A DNA stretch of 64,000 nucleotides. It comes from Clavulina sp. PMI_390 (lineage: Eukaryota; Basidiomycota; Agaricomycetes; Cantharellales; Hydnaceae). The DNA lies in contig WIDE01000005.1 of the NCBI GenBank assembly GCA_015039315.1, positions 214,833-278,832 on the forward strand, in the 5' to 3' direction. A program made the position numbers and the translations under genes. Positions 11,142 to 23,271 of this stretch are shown here, one piece after another; positions within the stretch are counted from its first letter, which is position 1; each line of letters opens with the position of its first letter. Under the pieces are notes generated by a model that was not told the DNA's origin, did not search any database, and saw only the letters and a list, made by a program, of their open reading frames with translations.

Positions 11142-12952
11142 ATGATCCCCACCGGTCGAAATAGTCGTGCTGTGAAAAGATTCGTCAAGAATGTGATGGA
11201 GCGAAATCCCACTTACTTGGAGCTAGATGCCGCCTATGCCTACACTGACGGAAAGATGGTGGCTTTGTTCAAGGAAGGAAATGGGACAGTGAAGCTCAGT
11301 TTGTACAGAGAGATATTCGCTAGTCTTCCGAGGTTTATTCGCCTCCTTGTGGCCAGTGACGAATGGTGGAGAGATGAGCATCCTCATTGGTCGGTGCTGA
11401 CAGGAGATTCAGAGGTCAGTACTCTCGTCCACATGAACTCGCGGTTGATATCGTAAATAATGTCTCCATCAGGCCAAAACATGGTTTCAGACACTTAGAT
11501 ACGTCAGCAGTTTCTGTGACAGCCTCCTCTCTTTCAGAGAGGATGAGCAAATGCAGCCGGTGTTCAAGTCATGGGCCCAGTCTGGAGAAGGTCTCCTTGA
11601 CCTCTTTGAGAAGAGGTCCTATTTCACTTCGACATCTCACGCTGTCTCCGTTGTCGATATCCGAGCGCAAGCTCTCAGTCTTTTGTGTCCTGTCATCGTC
11701 TTTCAGACGCAATGTAACCAACGCCAAAGGTGCGCGCATTTCAGCGTCATATTGTTTCCTATACTCACAACGACGGTTTGTAGCAAGCGAATTCTTGGTC
11801 GGATTGTCACGTTTATCCTCGCCTTGCGCGCGGGGTTCGGCGGCACAACGGAAGATGGGCCCTCAATGGACTTTCTTGTTGCCAGCGCAACTTGGATTAA
11901 CGAATGCATCTCCTACCACCTGTCCGCTCCCTCCGATTTCCGTATAGATGACGCTCGTCTGGTTATTGGTGCCACATGGCAAGAACACATCCCTCCATAC
12001 TTCAGTCTTCGCGGGAAAACCAGAAGTGAGATCATCGAACGTTATGACCAGCTGCGCTTCTTTCAAAAACTTGCCCGCAGCCAGATGGGTTTGGAGGAGC
12101 AACACATGCCTCGTTTTTATAAGGAGTTGTTTACCGCTGATGTGCTTGGCCATTTTGCTTCATTACTAAATGATATTTTACCTCTTCTTGAGGCCCAGCA
12201 AGACACTATTATGGCGGGCATGGCATATCACATCATTGGCTCCATCAGACTGATGATAGTCTTCTCATCCGCCTCCGCTGGGGGGCCTACCTGTCGAGCA
12301 CAATATGTGGCAGAGCGCATCTCTCCATCCACCGTTGAACGGTTCTCCATCTATGCCGCTTTGGCGGTTAGCGAACCCGGGAATCTTGACATATGCCCAA
12401 GTATGTGTTACACTGTACATTTACCCGCAACAGGACTCGCTTACGCGGAAAGTAGATGCATCTGATGTTGCCCTCGAGACCAGTATACTCGTTCATTCCC
12501 TCGCAAAAATCTCTCAGGCAGCTGGAGCTGTTGGACACGATCTACTAATGAGACCTTTGGATACTGTGCGAAGACGCATGCAACAGTCATCTGATATGGT
12601 ACCTGACGTAGTTCGTGATGCTTGGATTAAATGCTTGGCTGGGCCAGACGCAGATGTCTGCGCCTCTCACTCTTGTTCTTCAATCGGATTGGATGGACTG
12701 CGGCGGTGTAATTCGTGCAAGAAAAAATACTACTGCTCTCGAGAGTGTCAACGAAGGCAAGTTTTCATACAGTCCACCGCCACATCCATTATTAACCTTC
12801 ATTATGATTTCTCATCGCGCCCCCGGAGTCACTGGAAGTGGCACAAAAAGTATTGCCGACGGGTTGATATCGAAGATCAGAAGTTTGATGGAGCCTCATC
12901 ATGTGTTTCGAGGACCGAACTCCCACCAAGGAATATGCGTGGATCCACCTAG
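11142..12952 (+). CDS. MYND-type zinc-finger protein, tandem copy C (diverged)
   Basis: Third tandem paralogue. The ATG at 11142 starts MIPTGRNSRAVKRF. The family motif is FIRLLVASDEWWRDEHPHW; after a GTCAGT donor the second exon reads AKTWFQTLRYVSSFCD and PVFKSWAQSGEGLLDL. The helical exon starts SKRILGRIVTFILALRAG. The MYND exon carries CASHSC, CNSC, YYCSREC, and after the GC-AG intron SHWKWHKKYC. The C-terminal tail (VDIEDQKFDGASS onward) differs from A and B. An alternative frame just downstream (EYAWIHLGADVLAAL) still resembles the region after copy A, which suggests an ancestral longer tail lost by frameshift. This copy is the most diverged of the three. Confidence 0.77.
12757..12828 (+). 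other. GC-AG intron inside the MYND finger of copy C (72 nt, in frame)
   Basis: The donor is AAG|GCAAGT and the acceptor CCGGAG. The intron is a multiple of three and contains no stop, so retention would insert 24 residues between the sixth and seventh zinc ligands without breaking the frame. Confidence 0.75.
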
Positions 12953-13538
12953 GTGCCGATGTTCTAGCAGCGCTTAACTTTGCAATGATCGCCTTTTGCC
13001 AGCCTTGACTCCGTCTTCAAGGGTAACAGTGGCCAAAGCACTGCGTCGTGACCACTCACTACTCCGCTGCCGATGCAGGTATGCTCTTGACAGGCTTTGA
13101 GGGAAGGGACATGTCATTTCCTTCTGTGGCTTGTGCATTGGATTGAGTTCTACCGCTCGTCAGCAGTTACCCCACACGTCATGCGACGAGGCCTCGACGG
13201 TCTCATCACCTTCTCTCGCTAAGTGACCGCCTACCGCTTGTTCCGTATGGGTGATGCCACACCAATTTGCTGCGAAAACAATTGATAAGTCCTCGGCGGC
13301 GTTAACGTTCTCGCGGTTACATCACCTCTTCGACTCAAATTAGCCAAGAGCTTCGAAGCAGGGACATTGACATGACGGTAAAACATTGGTAGCCCCGCAT
13401 GTTGGCTTGGCTTGCTTCCCCACACTTGACATGCATGTGGCGTAACTGTTTCATCGAGGATTCTCCAAATCTCCTCCGAGCACCCATAAGAATGGCCCGC
13501 CTAGAACCTGTCAGCCCATCGTCCACTACTCCTCTACA
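12953..13538. other. Intergenic region upstream of the GH45 gene
   Basis: No gene seen. The first ~60 bp still resemble the 3' flank of MYND copy A in an alternative frame. The remainder is presumably the GH45 promoter; no clear TATA box is visible. Confidence 0.45.
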
Positions 13539-14536
13539 ATGAAATTTTTGTACAGTTTGCTTGGCATTGCTTCCGTCGCGAGCCCCGCCTTGGCGGCCCT
13601 CGCTACCACCACTGTAGGTCTCAGCAAGCTGGATTCATGTTCAATACCCTCCAGGAGCACTGACTGCGTTCTACCCCGGCTAGAGATACTATGATGGCCA
13701 AGAAGGTATGTTCTTGAGTCCTACAGGGATATTCAATATAGCTCGTTCTAATCGCCTCCCTGCTTGACATTTACAATTTGGATCCGAATGTGGGCCTTTG
13801 CTTTGGAAGGTGCTTGCGGCTGTGGCACTTCTTCCGGAGCGTACAGCTGGCAGCTGGGAATCTCGTCTGGCGTTTATACTGCGGCGTGCGTTATTTGATT
13901 TCGGTCGGTAGCTTTTACATTTCCATGCCAATTGTGAGGGTCTAGAGGGTCTCAGTCGCTTTATGACACCGGCGGCTCGAGTTGGTGTGGAGCTGGATGC
14001 GGTACTTGCTACCAGGTATGTTTTCAGAATTCATGTCAGATTAGGCACTAAATTATTGGCGTTTCCCTTAGCTCACCAATCAGGGTTACTCAGCATGCTC
14101 GACATGCGGTACTGGGGCTGGGTCTGGTCAAACGATTACCGTAATGGTCACCAACGTAGGTTATCTACAATCTTTCCAAAATCGTATTCTGCTTTCGTTC
14201 TAACTGAGTGTGGCTCCCTAGTTGTGTCCAAACAATGGAAACGCGCAGTGGTGCCCCAAGGTTGGCGGCCTTAACCAATACGGATACTCGGCCCATTTCG
14301 ATAGTGAGTAGTAATCAATTACATCCCTGGTCAAGTCACTGAAACCCCTCGATCTCTTCAGTCATGTCCACTGGACTCGTCGGTGGAGTTTGGGGTAAGT
14401 TATCTTACCATCCATTCCCTTCAGCAGAGGCTAACCTTTACAACCAATTGATCTAGACAACCCCGTCGTCTCCTACACCAAGGTTGCATGCCCAACTACC
14501 GCGGCAAATGACTACAAGCAGTGTGTGTGCTACTGA
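13539..14536 (+). CDS. GH45 endoglucanase, EGV/Cel45A type (no CBM)
   Basis: Secreted endo-beta-1,4-glucanase with a double-psi beta-barrel. The N-terminus MKFLYSLLGIASVASPALA is a signal peptide. Splicing joins TTT to RYYDGQEGACGCG, the canonical GH45 motif whose Asp is a predicted catalytic residue. Further conserved blocks: SWQLGISSGVYTAAGSQ, WCGAGCGTCYQL, TVMVTNLCPNNGNAQWCP and NQYGYSAHFDIM, the last holding the second catalytic-type Asp in HFD. The protein closely parallels Trichoderma reesei EGV through ACPTTAANDYKQCVC, but stops right after that Cys at 14536, so the Ser/Thr linker and cellulose-binding module are absent. At least seven short introns interrupt the gene, first exon 13539-13613, second 13684-13705. 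Confidence 0.9.
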
Positions 14537-14960
14537 AACGTAAAGCACCCTTGCGGCTGGAAGGACGTCAATCTCGATCAATCGGCCTTGAGGACCCTTC
14601 ATGGAAGCTTCTGAACGGTCGTGTGGATGACCTGGTCCATCTTTGACGCATGCATGCCCTGTTCAGTTCGTCTAACTGTAAAATATCGCAAAAACCATAC
14701 GAAACACCAACATTTGAAGAAAAACCACACTTTATTACGTTCAAGAATAACAAGACTGTCACGTTGACCACAAAAGAATCAACTTCTCGAGATCATGAAG
14801 AATAGAAGTAAACAAAAAGCAACGAATCCAAAGAATCACGTTCAGGTAAAGAAAAAGCTAGTCCGGTAGCACGAGTCCATTTCCCAGACCAAAGCGAAGC
14901 AACTAAGCAGATAGATTTGTGAAACGGCAACAAGCCTCACGATAACACATGGGCAATCGC
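14537..14960. other. Convergent 3' flanks of GH45 and CSC1-like genes
   Basis: A-rich stretch between two converging genes; no coding signal. Probably 3' untranslated regions. Confidence 0.5.
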
Positions 14961-17900
14961 TCAATCTTCGACCTCAGGCTGAGGTGCTGGGTTGAGCGAC
15001 ACAACGGTGGGGAGATTATGGTACCTCTCCAGATCCGCTGCTTCCGCCCTGCCGACACCAGCAATGTCATTCGTAAGCCAGATCATAGGATCTGGGGCTA
15101 GCAGTTCAGGCGGGTATAATAGATCAGCAACCTCATCAGCTGGATCTGGAGCCTGAAGTAGTGGAGGCGCATCAGGGCTTGTAGCCGCAGCGCGAGCAGT
15201 CGATACTAGATCGTTAATAGATTCAGAGGCTAGAGAGAAGACAGTGAGCTTGGCGGGAATAGCGAGCTGAGAACAAGGGGAGATAAAACATACGCAGAGG
15301 GACAGCAGCATGGGGCCGCGAGGCTTGAGGGATCGCCAACGCCTGATTGATCATGTCGAGGATACTGGCCATCGAGGCAACAGTTCGGCCACGAGATCGA
15401 GGGGTCCTCCCTCCACTTTCACCACCTGGAGGAGCAGGGAGAGCCTTCTCTCCAGTACCCTCAGGTCGCTTCATGTGCATTTCGTGAGAGAAGTCATCAA
15501 GAGATTCTCTTGAAGCTTCGCTAAGAGAGCTCGCGCTAGGCTGACGCATCCTGATGCCAGTGTAGAGCTCTACCACAAATACGAGGAATAAAGCCACCCC
15601 TATGAGTGTACATGCCAGGGCCCATTCGCGGAATGGCAACAAGATTAAGCCAAGGAGGAAGGGCTGGAGGGCGAGCATGGTGGCGAAACGGCGCATGATC
15701 CACATGTGGAGTAGGCCACCTGACTGGCCACGATCGGTACGGCCATAGACATAGCCGACGAGATATCGATGTGCCGCAAGACTAAGCAGCACAAGGATGA
15801 AGAGCGGCGGGCCGAGGAGAGGGAAAAGTAGCACAAGAGTCAGAGTTAGGAAGACGGCGATGATACACGCTCCCAGGCCGAAAGAAGGGTTGTACGCGCG
15901 GGGGTATAGAGCTACCAGATTACCCATTAGTTTGAAAAGCTTCAGGGGAACAGGAATATAGTCACATACCTCGGAAATGCTGACGAGGAGTTAACGCTTT
16001 CCATTGGCCAATAGTCACACGTAACAAGCGCGTCGGTTGCAGCATTAGTAGTCCAGGAGCAATGAAAGCCATGTTGAGTCCCAATATAAGCACGAATGCA
16101 GCAGCATAGATGGCCCCTTCAGCAACGGTAGTGGTTTCCTGAGCACCTGCAGAAAACGACTCCAAACTGTACAGCACAGCCCCAAGGCCAATCATCCAGA
16201 TGCCAGCAACGGCGACAAGAACGACGAATGTAGCCTTGAACGCTGTGATACGAGTTTGGGAGTTCGATACTGCACCGCTCAAGTGAGCCGAATCTTAAGT
16301 GACGGATGAGAATCGAGCCACGATGTATGACAAAAGCTGTGAACTTACAGTGAACGATCCCCAGTGCAATGCAGGTGAATAGAATGGCAGCAAGGGAAGG
16401 AACGAGGGTCGTAACGATGGCTGAACCAATCGAACTGGCAGAGGTGATAGGATCGAGAGCCGGGATGAAGTGTGCGAAATCGGGGGCATTAGCCAGGAAC
16501 AGGCCGAGGACAGGAACGACTGAGTCGAGAAAGTCAGTAAATCAAGTACCGGCTTCATCAAATACATGCAAAACTCACAAGATCCCGCGAGGACGACGCA
16601 AACAACACCAACAATCACCCAGAATCCAATAGTTCCAATGCTCCCGCTCTCGTCCTGCAGATCATCCCACCTCACGTCATCCTTGCTTCGACCCTCAATC
16701 ATCCTGATGCCAGGAATGAATCTCACACCTCGGCCGACGAGCAACCATCCACGCATGTTGATACCGCGCGCGATATCATCATACATGGCCCGTTGCTCCT
16801 CCTGCACTTCGAGATTGAGTGCCTTGAGCTGAGTACGCCAATATCGGATTTCTCCATAAAGGGTTCCAAGGTGTTCATGATGCAATCCAGAAACAGGTCG
16901 CACAATGGGACGCTGGAGCTGCAAGCGAAGGTGGGGTGGAGGGCCATCGGTAGCAGCAGCAGTAGTCGCCGTGACGCCCGTCTGGTAGGTCTCCCGGCGA
17001 CCCCGGGTGCTTCGGCCAGTATTGCGACGGGTGGGAGGGTCATGAGACATACTGCCAGATCCACTGGCACTGCCTGATATACGATGGTCCCCTGGTGAGA
17101 AGAATGATTCTTCACTGACGGCTCCAGGTCGCTGGTGCTGGTGAGAGTATCCCCAGGATCCGAACATCCCTGTCGATCCAGGCGACTGTCCTCGATTGCG
17201 ACGTAGACTCGGGGGCAACCCCAGGCCTAATCGCGCAAGGAAGCTGGTACGTTCAAGGATCTCAGGTACATATTCGTCTTGACCGCGTGCAACAATTGCC
17301 CAGTTGTCAATATCTTGCTCATCCAAGCCAGACATCTCTTCTGCCGCATCAGGTTCGCCGTGATTTGGTCCTGCACCGAGATTCATCATCGAGGGAGGTA
17401 CAGGACCAAGACCTGACGAACCAGGCGCTTTCTCCGTTGTCCTAAGTTGGCGATTTCCACCTGGAGTGCGTCCGAACGTGATCGAGGGGTGACGAGACGG
17501 GTAATTGGCAGAATATGTATTGGGGTTGTACCAATACTCCTCAGCAGCCTCCCCGCTTCGACCAGGAACACCTCGCGCAGCAGCGCCCGACCCTTCTGCA
17601 TCCGCAGGACCAGGCCGATAATCAGGGGAGGTAGCGCTCATGATAAGCGGCATGCCAGAGTGTGGGGACGATATCTGACCGCTGTCAGTCGTATGCTCGT
17701 GGAATCTGGATCCCACAACACGTGCGCCAAACTCGTCACTGAGAGACTGGTCGTCTGCATATGCGCCATGACCTCGAGAGGTACCACCCGATACACCGCG
17801 CGGGTTCCGCAAGCGATAATACGAGGATGGGGCCATGTAAGATGTAGGAGCCATGGAGGCTTGTGCTCTGGAGCCACGTAGGGGGCCTGGGCGACTGATA

Positions 17901-19817
17901 TGTCTGCCGTCCGGCGCAGTGACCTCTGGCTCTTCAGGCTCTTCAGGCTCTTCAGCAATAGGACCACCGAAATCACCCGCCTCCGAAGGAGCAGGCGAGG
18001 ACAATCTGAAAGAATCGATATAGAGACATTCGGACTTCTCGAGATTATTGAGGACAACATCACGAGCACCGATGAGTTTCTTTAATTTATGGGTATCACT
18101 ATACGGAGATAGGTTAGAAGATTTCCAAGAACACGTAACAGAGAAGAATGGCTTACACAATGGAGAAGACACCGGTGACGTCAATCTCGTCACCTCCTTC
18201 GTCGGCCCTGGATGTCCGGCGGCCAGTGAGTGATCCATTCTCACTGTCCCTCGAGCTGCCCCGTCGCGGAGGTGAGGGAGGTGGGCTCAGCGCACCACCG
18301 CCACCACCACCAGCAGTAGCACGCCTCGTCATCCCAGATCGTTCCAGTAGTGCCTTGACCTCGCCTTCACCCATGCCTTTCAGACCAGGAGCTCTAGTGA
18401 TTGAGAGCCAACCCATCTCCATACCGTCACATCGCACTTGAACCCAGCGCTTATGGAAGGCATGAAGCCGATTGAATTCTTTGATAAGGCGATGAAAGGC
18501 GGGGAGGACGCCGACGACGATAGTGAGCACGGTCAGGATGATCAGACGCGTTCGAGCAGTGGGAGCGTAGTCTTTGCCATCGACAATGAGACGGCGGTAA
18601 AGGTTCCCGGCAGAGCTGTCCACGAAGTCAAGTGACCTTTCCATGATTGGACTCTGGTTGTTCGACCCTGGTGCAGTGTTAATGTTCCCTTCCTTCAGCA
18701 ACTGAAGGAGCCTGAGTAGACTCAGATCCTGCAGAGCGCTCCATTGCCCACTGTATGTCGCATCGGGAGCAGTATTCCCAATACACGGAGTGTTGACCAT
18801 ATACAGCGGCAGTGCGCCAGCAAGCCCGATAATTGAATAGGTGGCGGTGAGCATAACAGCGACCCATATTGTGCGCTGGGTCAGCTCGTCATCGGATGGG
18901 AACAGCTGCGCATCACGAGCAGTGGAGTCGCCAAACTCCGATACATCTTTGGGAACGGCAGGCACCAGTGGGACAGGAGGGTGGAGAAAAGCTAACAACC
19001 CACTACCGAGTGGCGGTGGCCGCAGTCTGTGATCATTGGAGCAGTTAGTTAGGTAAAAAGAACAAAAGTAAAAAGTGACAAGAAAAACGCAATCGTAATG
19101 GATGCTTACTCAGGGCGAATGAACCATTCACGGAGTCCGTAGAGTTGTCGTACTCGGGGGCGAAGAAAGGCGAACAGTAGCTGGAGGCGATCGAAGGCCG
19201 TTGAGTAAAATCAATTCAGTTGATCGCCTTCATGTAACGGAGCCGGAGATTCCGAGGTGGTGACGACTTACCCATATAGCTGCACCCACGACCAGGCCAA
19301 AGATAAGCGTCGCGAAGACCCCAATGCTCATCGAGTCTACCCCTTGGCCTGCACATATTGACCGCGCATTGTTGGATGCATTTCCAACGCCGGTCGGTTG
19401 CGAAACGCCGCCGCCGATGTTTATGATGGACCAGGATGTTGTCTGAGTGGGAACAGTTGAAGTCCATACAGCAGTGCTCGTAATAGTTTGAGCGGCTCCG
19501 GGGGATGTTGACACGATGGTAGTGAAGACCGATGACTCGGTGGAGACTACCGTGTATGACAAGGGAATCGCGACGGAAGATGTTGTTGAAGGTGTCAAAC
19601 CGCTTGTTGAGGACCCAGAGGGGTCAGAGCCTCCTCCTCCGCCGGTCTGGGTGCCTTGGGGAGTGGTGGAGGCTGAGATCCCAGAATTCCCCGAGGTAGG
19701 ATCCACGGACCCGGAGGCTAATGTTGTCGTTGTTGTTGTCGTAGAGAATGTTGGAAGAAAGACAGAACCGTTACTGGTAGTCCACCAGCGACGCTCCATG
19801 TTGTAGGCGCCGTCCAT
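14961..19817 (-). CDS. OSCA/CSC1 (DUF221) family stress-gated cation channel, plasma membrane
   Basis: Large multi-exon minus-strand gene, ATG at 19817, stop at 14961. The N-terminal ~150 residues are Ser/Thr-rich and mucin-like. The RSN1-type first helix region follows (FATLIFGLVVGAAIWV spliced to LLFAFLRPRVRQLYGLREWF), then two more helices (WVAVMLTATYSIIGLAGALP; IILTVLTIVVGVLPAF). The cytosolic domain includes RDVVLNNLEKSECLYIDSF and YWRTQLKALNLEVQEEQR, with a long disordered Ser/Gly-rich insertion between them (about 18000-16900). The C-terminal half is the seven-helix DUF221 core (ALYPRAYNPSFGLGACII, WIMRRFATMLALQPFLLG) and a soluble acidic tail. These channels open on hyperosmotic or mechanical stress in relatives. 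Most junctions were read from frame and acceptor signals; a few inner exon ends are approximate. Confidence 0.8.
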
Positions 19818-20901
19818 GGGCTCGAGGGACGCACAGCCTCAAGCTTCCAACGAGGTATGGGATGTTTGTTGGATTCGTGTCTGGAAAGAAAGCGTTGCAG
19901 CTGGGGTATAGGAAAGAATTTTGATAGGATCGTGGTTTCGCGAAGACTGCAGTCGTCAGAGGTCGTGGTGAGCGTAGAGAGCAAGTTTTTCGTGAACAGG
20001 TCGTGATAAACGAGCAGACGTCAGACCAATAGAAATGTTGAAACGAGGCAACGCATCAACACATGACAACAAACCACCTATACTCCTGGCACGATCATTG
20101 CTCTGCTCCACAAGCTGTCCGTCGACTCCAAGGAACTGCCCAAACACAATTATGAAGATTTCCGAACTTCTTCCGCATTGAAGCCCTATGCATCCAACCC
20201 CGTCTTTGAGAGGGTCACAGTCCTCGTGGCTACCAGGAGGCGGGGTTCTTGATTCACTCACGGACAACTGCGCATCTTCTTGCCATCATTTCACCAAATT
20301 TCCTTCTCTCAGTTAGAGTCACTGACCGAGCGGGTGCAAAAGCAACTTGGTTTCTCAATAATTGACATGGTTCCCAATTCATGCTATCTTTTGAGCAGCT
20401 ACGAATGACCGAAGTCGGGAACATTTGAATATCTTCAGTTATTATCGATTCTTCCGTATCTAACGTAAAATCAATCCTCTACGCCCTACTAGTTCCCATC
20501 TCTCAAAAGAATCTGATGCGAATCCATTCAGTTAAATGACCAGTACCCGTGCCCTCCCTCGAATATAGCCATTTCAACTGCACATGATATAACACTTGAC
20601 TTCAGCCAAGGAGAAAACAAGCCAATAATTGCTCGATTACAAGCGTTGGTGTGACCCTTCGTGAGCCAGTGTTTCTTGAGGCCCCAGGCCCCAATGTCAT
20701 GCCACCTTGGCTTCAGCAATGCTTAGTATCAACCACGCTATGTCTTTCGCCTTAGTTTTGTCTGATGTAACAAGGATTTATTACTGGTCTAGTGGTGGAT
20801 TGAGTCTCTGAGCTGTGGCATTACAACGCAGACAGCAGCACAGCCTTGTAGATATTAGGGGTATCTTTATGGGGATAGGAAGAGCAAACGATGTCACACA
20901 A
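19818..20901. other. Intergenic region between CSC1-like start and MYND D end
   Basis: About 1.1 kb with no convincing gene on either strand. The right part of the CSC1 promoter should lie at 19818 onward. Short open frames lack motifs. Confidence 0.5.
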
Positions 20902-22737
20902 CTACTTCCGAGATCGACAGTACGTCTTGTGTTCGGGCCAATCGCTAAACAGAGAGGTATCCATCTGATAAGCAAATTCAATAAGTGTTATGGGGAAAAA
21001 AAACGCACTTCTTTTGACACGAGGCTGAGCAATAAGGCGTACCGCACCTGCCACACATCAGCTTGGGTATCTGGTTGGCTTCGCATAAAGGTCCCCTACA
21101 CGTTGCTGGGGTGTCACTACTGTTTGTGGGAACATATTTGATACCAGCCTTGCGAGCTAGAATGGCTTCTGTCATAGCCCACTGGTTCCATACTTTCTGA
21201 GATAACTTGGAGGCATATGTCATGGTGGAACGATTCCTGATGGTGCGCAGTTGAGCAAAGGCCGCAGCAGCGGTCTCGGGTTTGCAGCCATCGGAGACAA
21301 TGAGCCGGCCAAACTCCAAGGCGAAGGGTGAGATACTTTTCCCTATTAGATCTTACCGTCAATATTGATTGCCCGTAGAATCTGATACTAACTCTACCCA
21401 CGTATCGATGCATGCATTTCCTGATCTCCCTTTTGATCTTTCGGAAGGACACAAGCCAGCCATTCTGCGAGATACAGAAGCTTTCCCTCTACGACATCAT
21501 TGACCAGCTCGGGTCTCTTTTGACGTTGCCCGAGACGTAGAACACTTGCCCACAGGGTCGGGCATTTGAGACACCAGTCGTGAAATTCCTGTGCGTCAAG
21601 TGCTTCTTGGGAAATCTCCCCACAAACGTTGACATCATATTTGGCGCGCATTTGCCTAAATTCTTGCGCGGAGAGAACAAGAAGGCGACCTGCAATGATC
21701 GCTTCGCCAACAGAACGGTGATTCTCTCCAGCAAGGTCGATGAGACAGGCAAGAAGCTCGTACTCTTGCGTTTGGTGCAAAGAACCTTGTTGGAGACTGA
21801 GAGCGCGTAATGAGGTATCGACGAGTTGTTCGAGAGTGTGATCATATAACATCAACATCTCGGCCGCGCCGAGCCCTTCGATTGTGATGAGAAATGTTAC
21901 ACTACGAAAGAGAGTCTCGGCGCACTGATCAACAATTGAAGAGATAGTTTTGTTCCACAAAACCTCAGACTCTGTGATACACGTCGTTCTTATCAGAACA
22001 GAGAGTGGCCCAATCTGCCGTAAACGGCTAGAATCTCGTCGTCCACTGGGATATATTAACAGCGTCTTAGTGGTAAGTTGGCGAAATGGTGAGTAACACG
22101 CACCTTTCATAGGTGGGAGGGAGCTCAACCTCATCAACGAAGAAGTAAAGTATTGTGACGACCTGAGTACGGTACTCTGCAAACCGCTCGATATATTCAG
22201 CTTCTTTTGTGGCTTCAAATAATGGTGACGCATGAAGCGACCTCAGCCAATCCACTTCGAGCCCAGACCAGTCAATGGGGTCAACATCGCACTCCCCAGG
22301 ATAGGCCCAATCCTTATTTATTTCATCCGCAACCTTGATGAAGGCTGCGAGGGTCTCTAACGCCTGGAACCAAGTGAGATCCTAACATATTGATAAACAC
22401 AACCAGTCATCCAATACATCTGCAATGGCTCGGTACAGACCTTCAATGAATCAGAAGATGAAGTAGACTCGTTCCCCAATTGGAGCGTCATGTCCGGAGG
22501 ACAGTTGAGCATAATTTGAACAAGATGGCCTACAATCCCAACATCGTTGAGGAGATTATAAACTTCAAGGGATTCTTCAGGTGATGTCAACATTTCCACA
22601 GAGGGTTCGAGAAAGCTGCGTAATTCTCCCCATGTATTGTTGACATCCTCCGGGACATGCAGATTTGAGGCGCCAATCGCGGGAAGAATAGCAGTGAGAT
22701 GCTTTTTGGCCAAGTTCTGAAATTCCTTTTCAGGCAT
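20902..22737 (-). CDS. MYND-type zinc-finger protein D
   Basis: Minus-strand gene, ATG at 22737 (MPEKEFQNLAKKHLTAILP), stop at 20904-20902. Helical repeats fill most of the protein (NLLNDVGIVGHLVQIML; WLRSLHASPLFEATKEAEY; EYELLACLIDLAGENHRSVG), an arrangement reminiscent of ARM-like folds, though I cannot name a domain. The C-terminal MYND finger reads CRGPLC, CGRC, YCSASCQKK, and after a GT-AG intron N-D-W-P-E-H-K-T-Y-C followed by RSRK and the stop. All eight zinc ligands are present. The finger intron is in phase 2 at the same place as in copies A-C, but with a normal GTGCGT donor. D and E resemble each other more than they resemble A-C. Confidence 0.78.
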
Positions 22738-23271
22738 GGCAAAATGGGTGATACTGTTGACTTCGAAGGAGTGTTTGTAACCTTACCAAACAAAAAAAGT
22801 TGCACGCTGAAACCACACACACACATCCTTTGCCAGCGTTCTCATCGTCGATGATTGAATCAGGCAAACCATTGCAACAATCCAGTCATGCCCGTGGTCC
22901 TTCCGGACTCCATTAGCTTGTAAAGCGCTCCCACTAGTGATGACACCTGCCACGTCGCCCCAAAACCCATCGACCCATACATCTTCTCACATCCATCCCC
23001 TTCAACCACACGATGGACTTTGCGAACGCCATAGCGCGACTATGCGATACTTTGTGTACACTGGTGTCTGAAATTCATATGCGATTGCGAAATACAACTG
23101 AGTCAGCATGCATCCACCGTACGCTTGATCCACACCATCTCTTTTTAGTCAACACAATTTGCAATTGTGACAGATGCCAAGGCGTCAATACTCTTCTCGC
23201 CTTAGACCCGCCGACAACTATTAGCGTCTCCAATCTCGCTCTAATATCATCTTCCACCTTTTTTCGTCCAC
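22738..23271. promoter_or_regulatory. Divergent region between MYND D (-) and 2OG oxygenase 1 (+)
   Basis: 534 bp between facing starts; it must carry both promoters. Contains a TTTTTTGTTTGG stretch just upstream of MYND D (near 22790). No clear TATA box seen. Confidence 0.45.
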
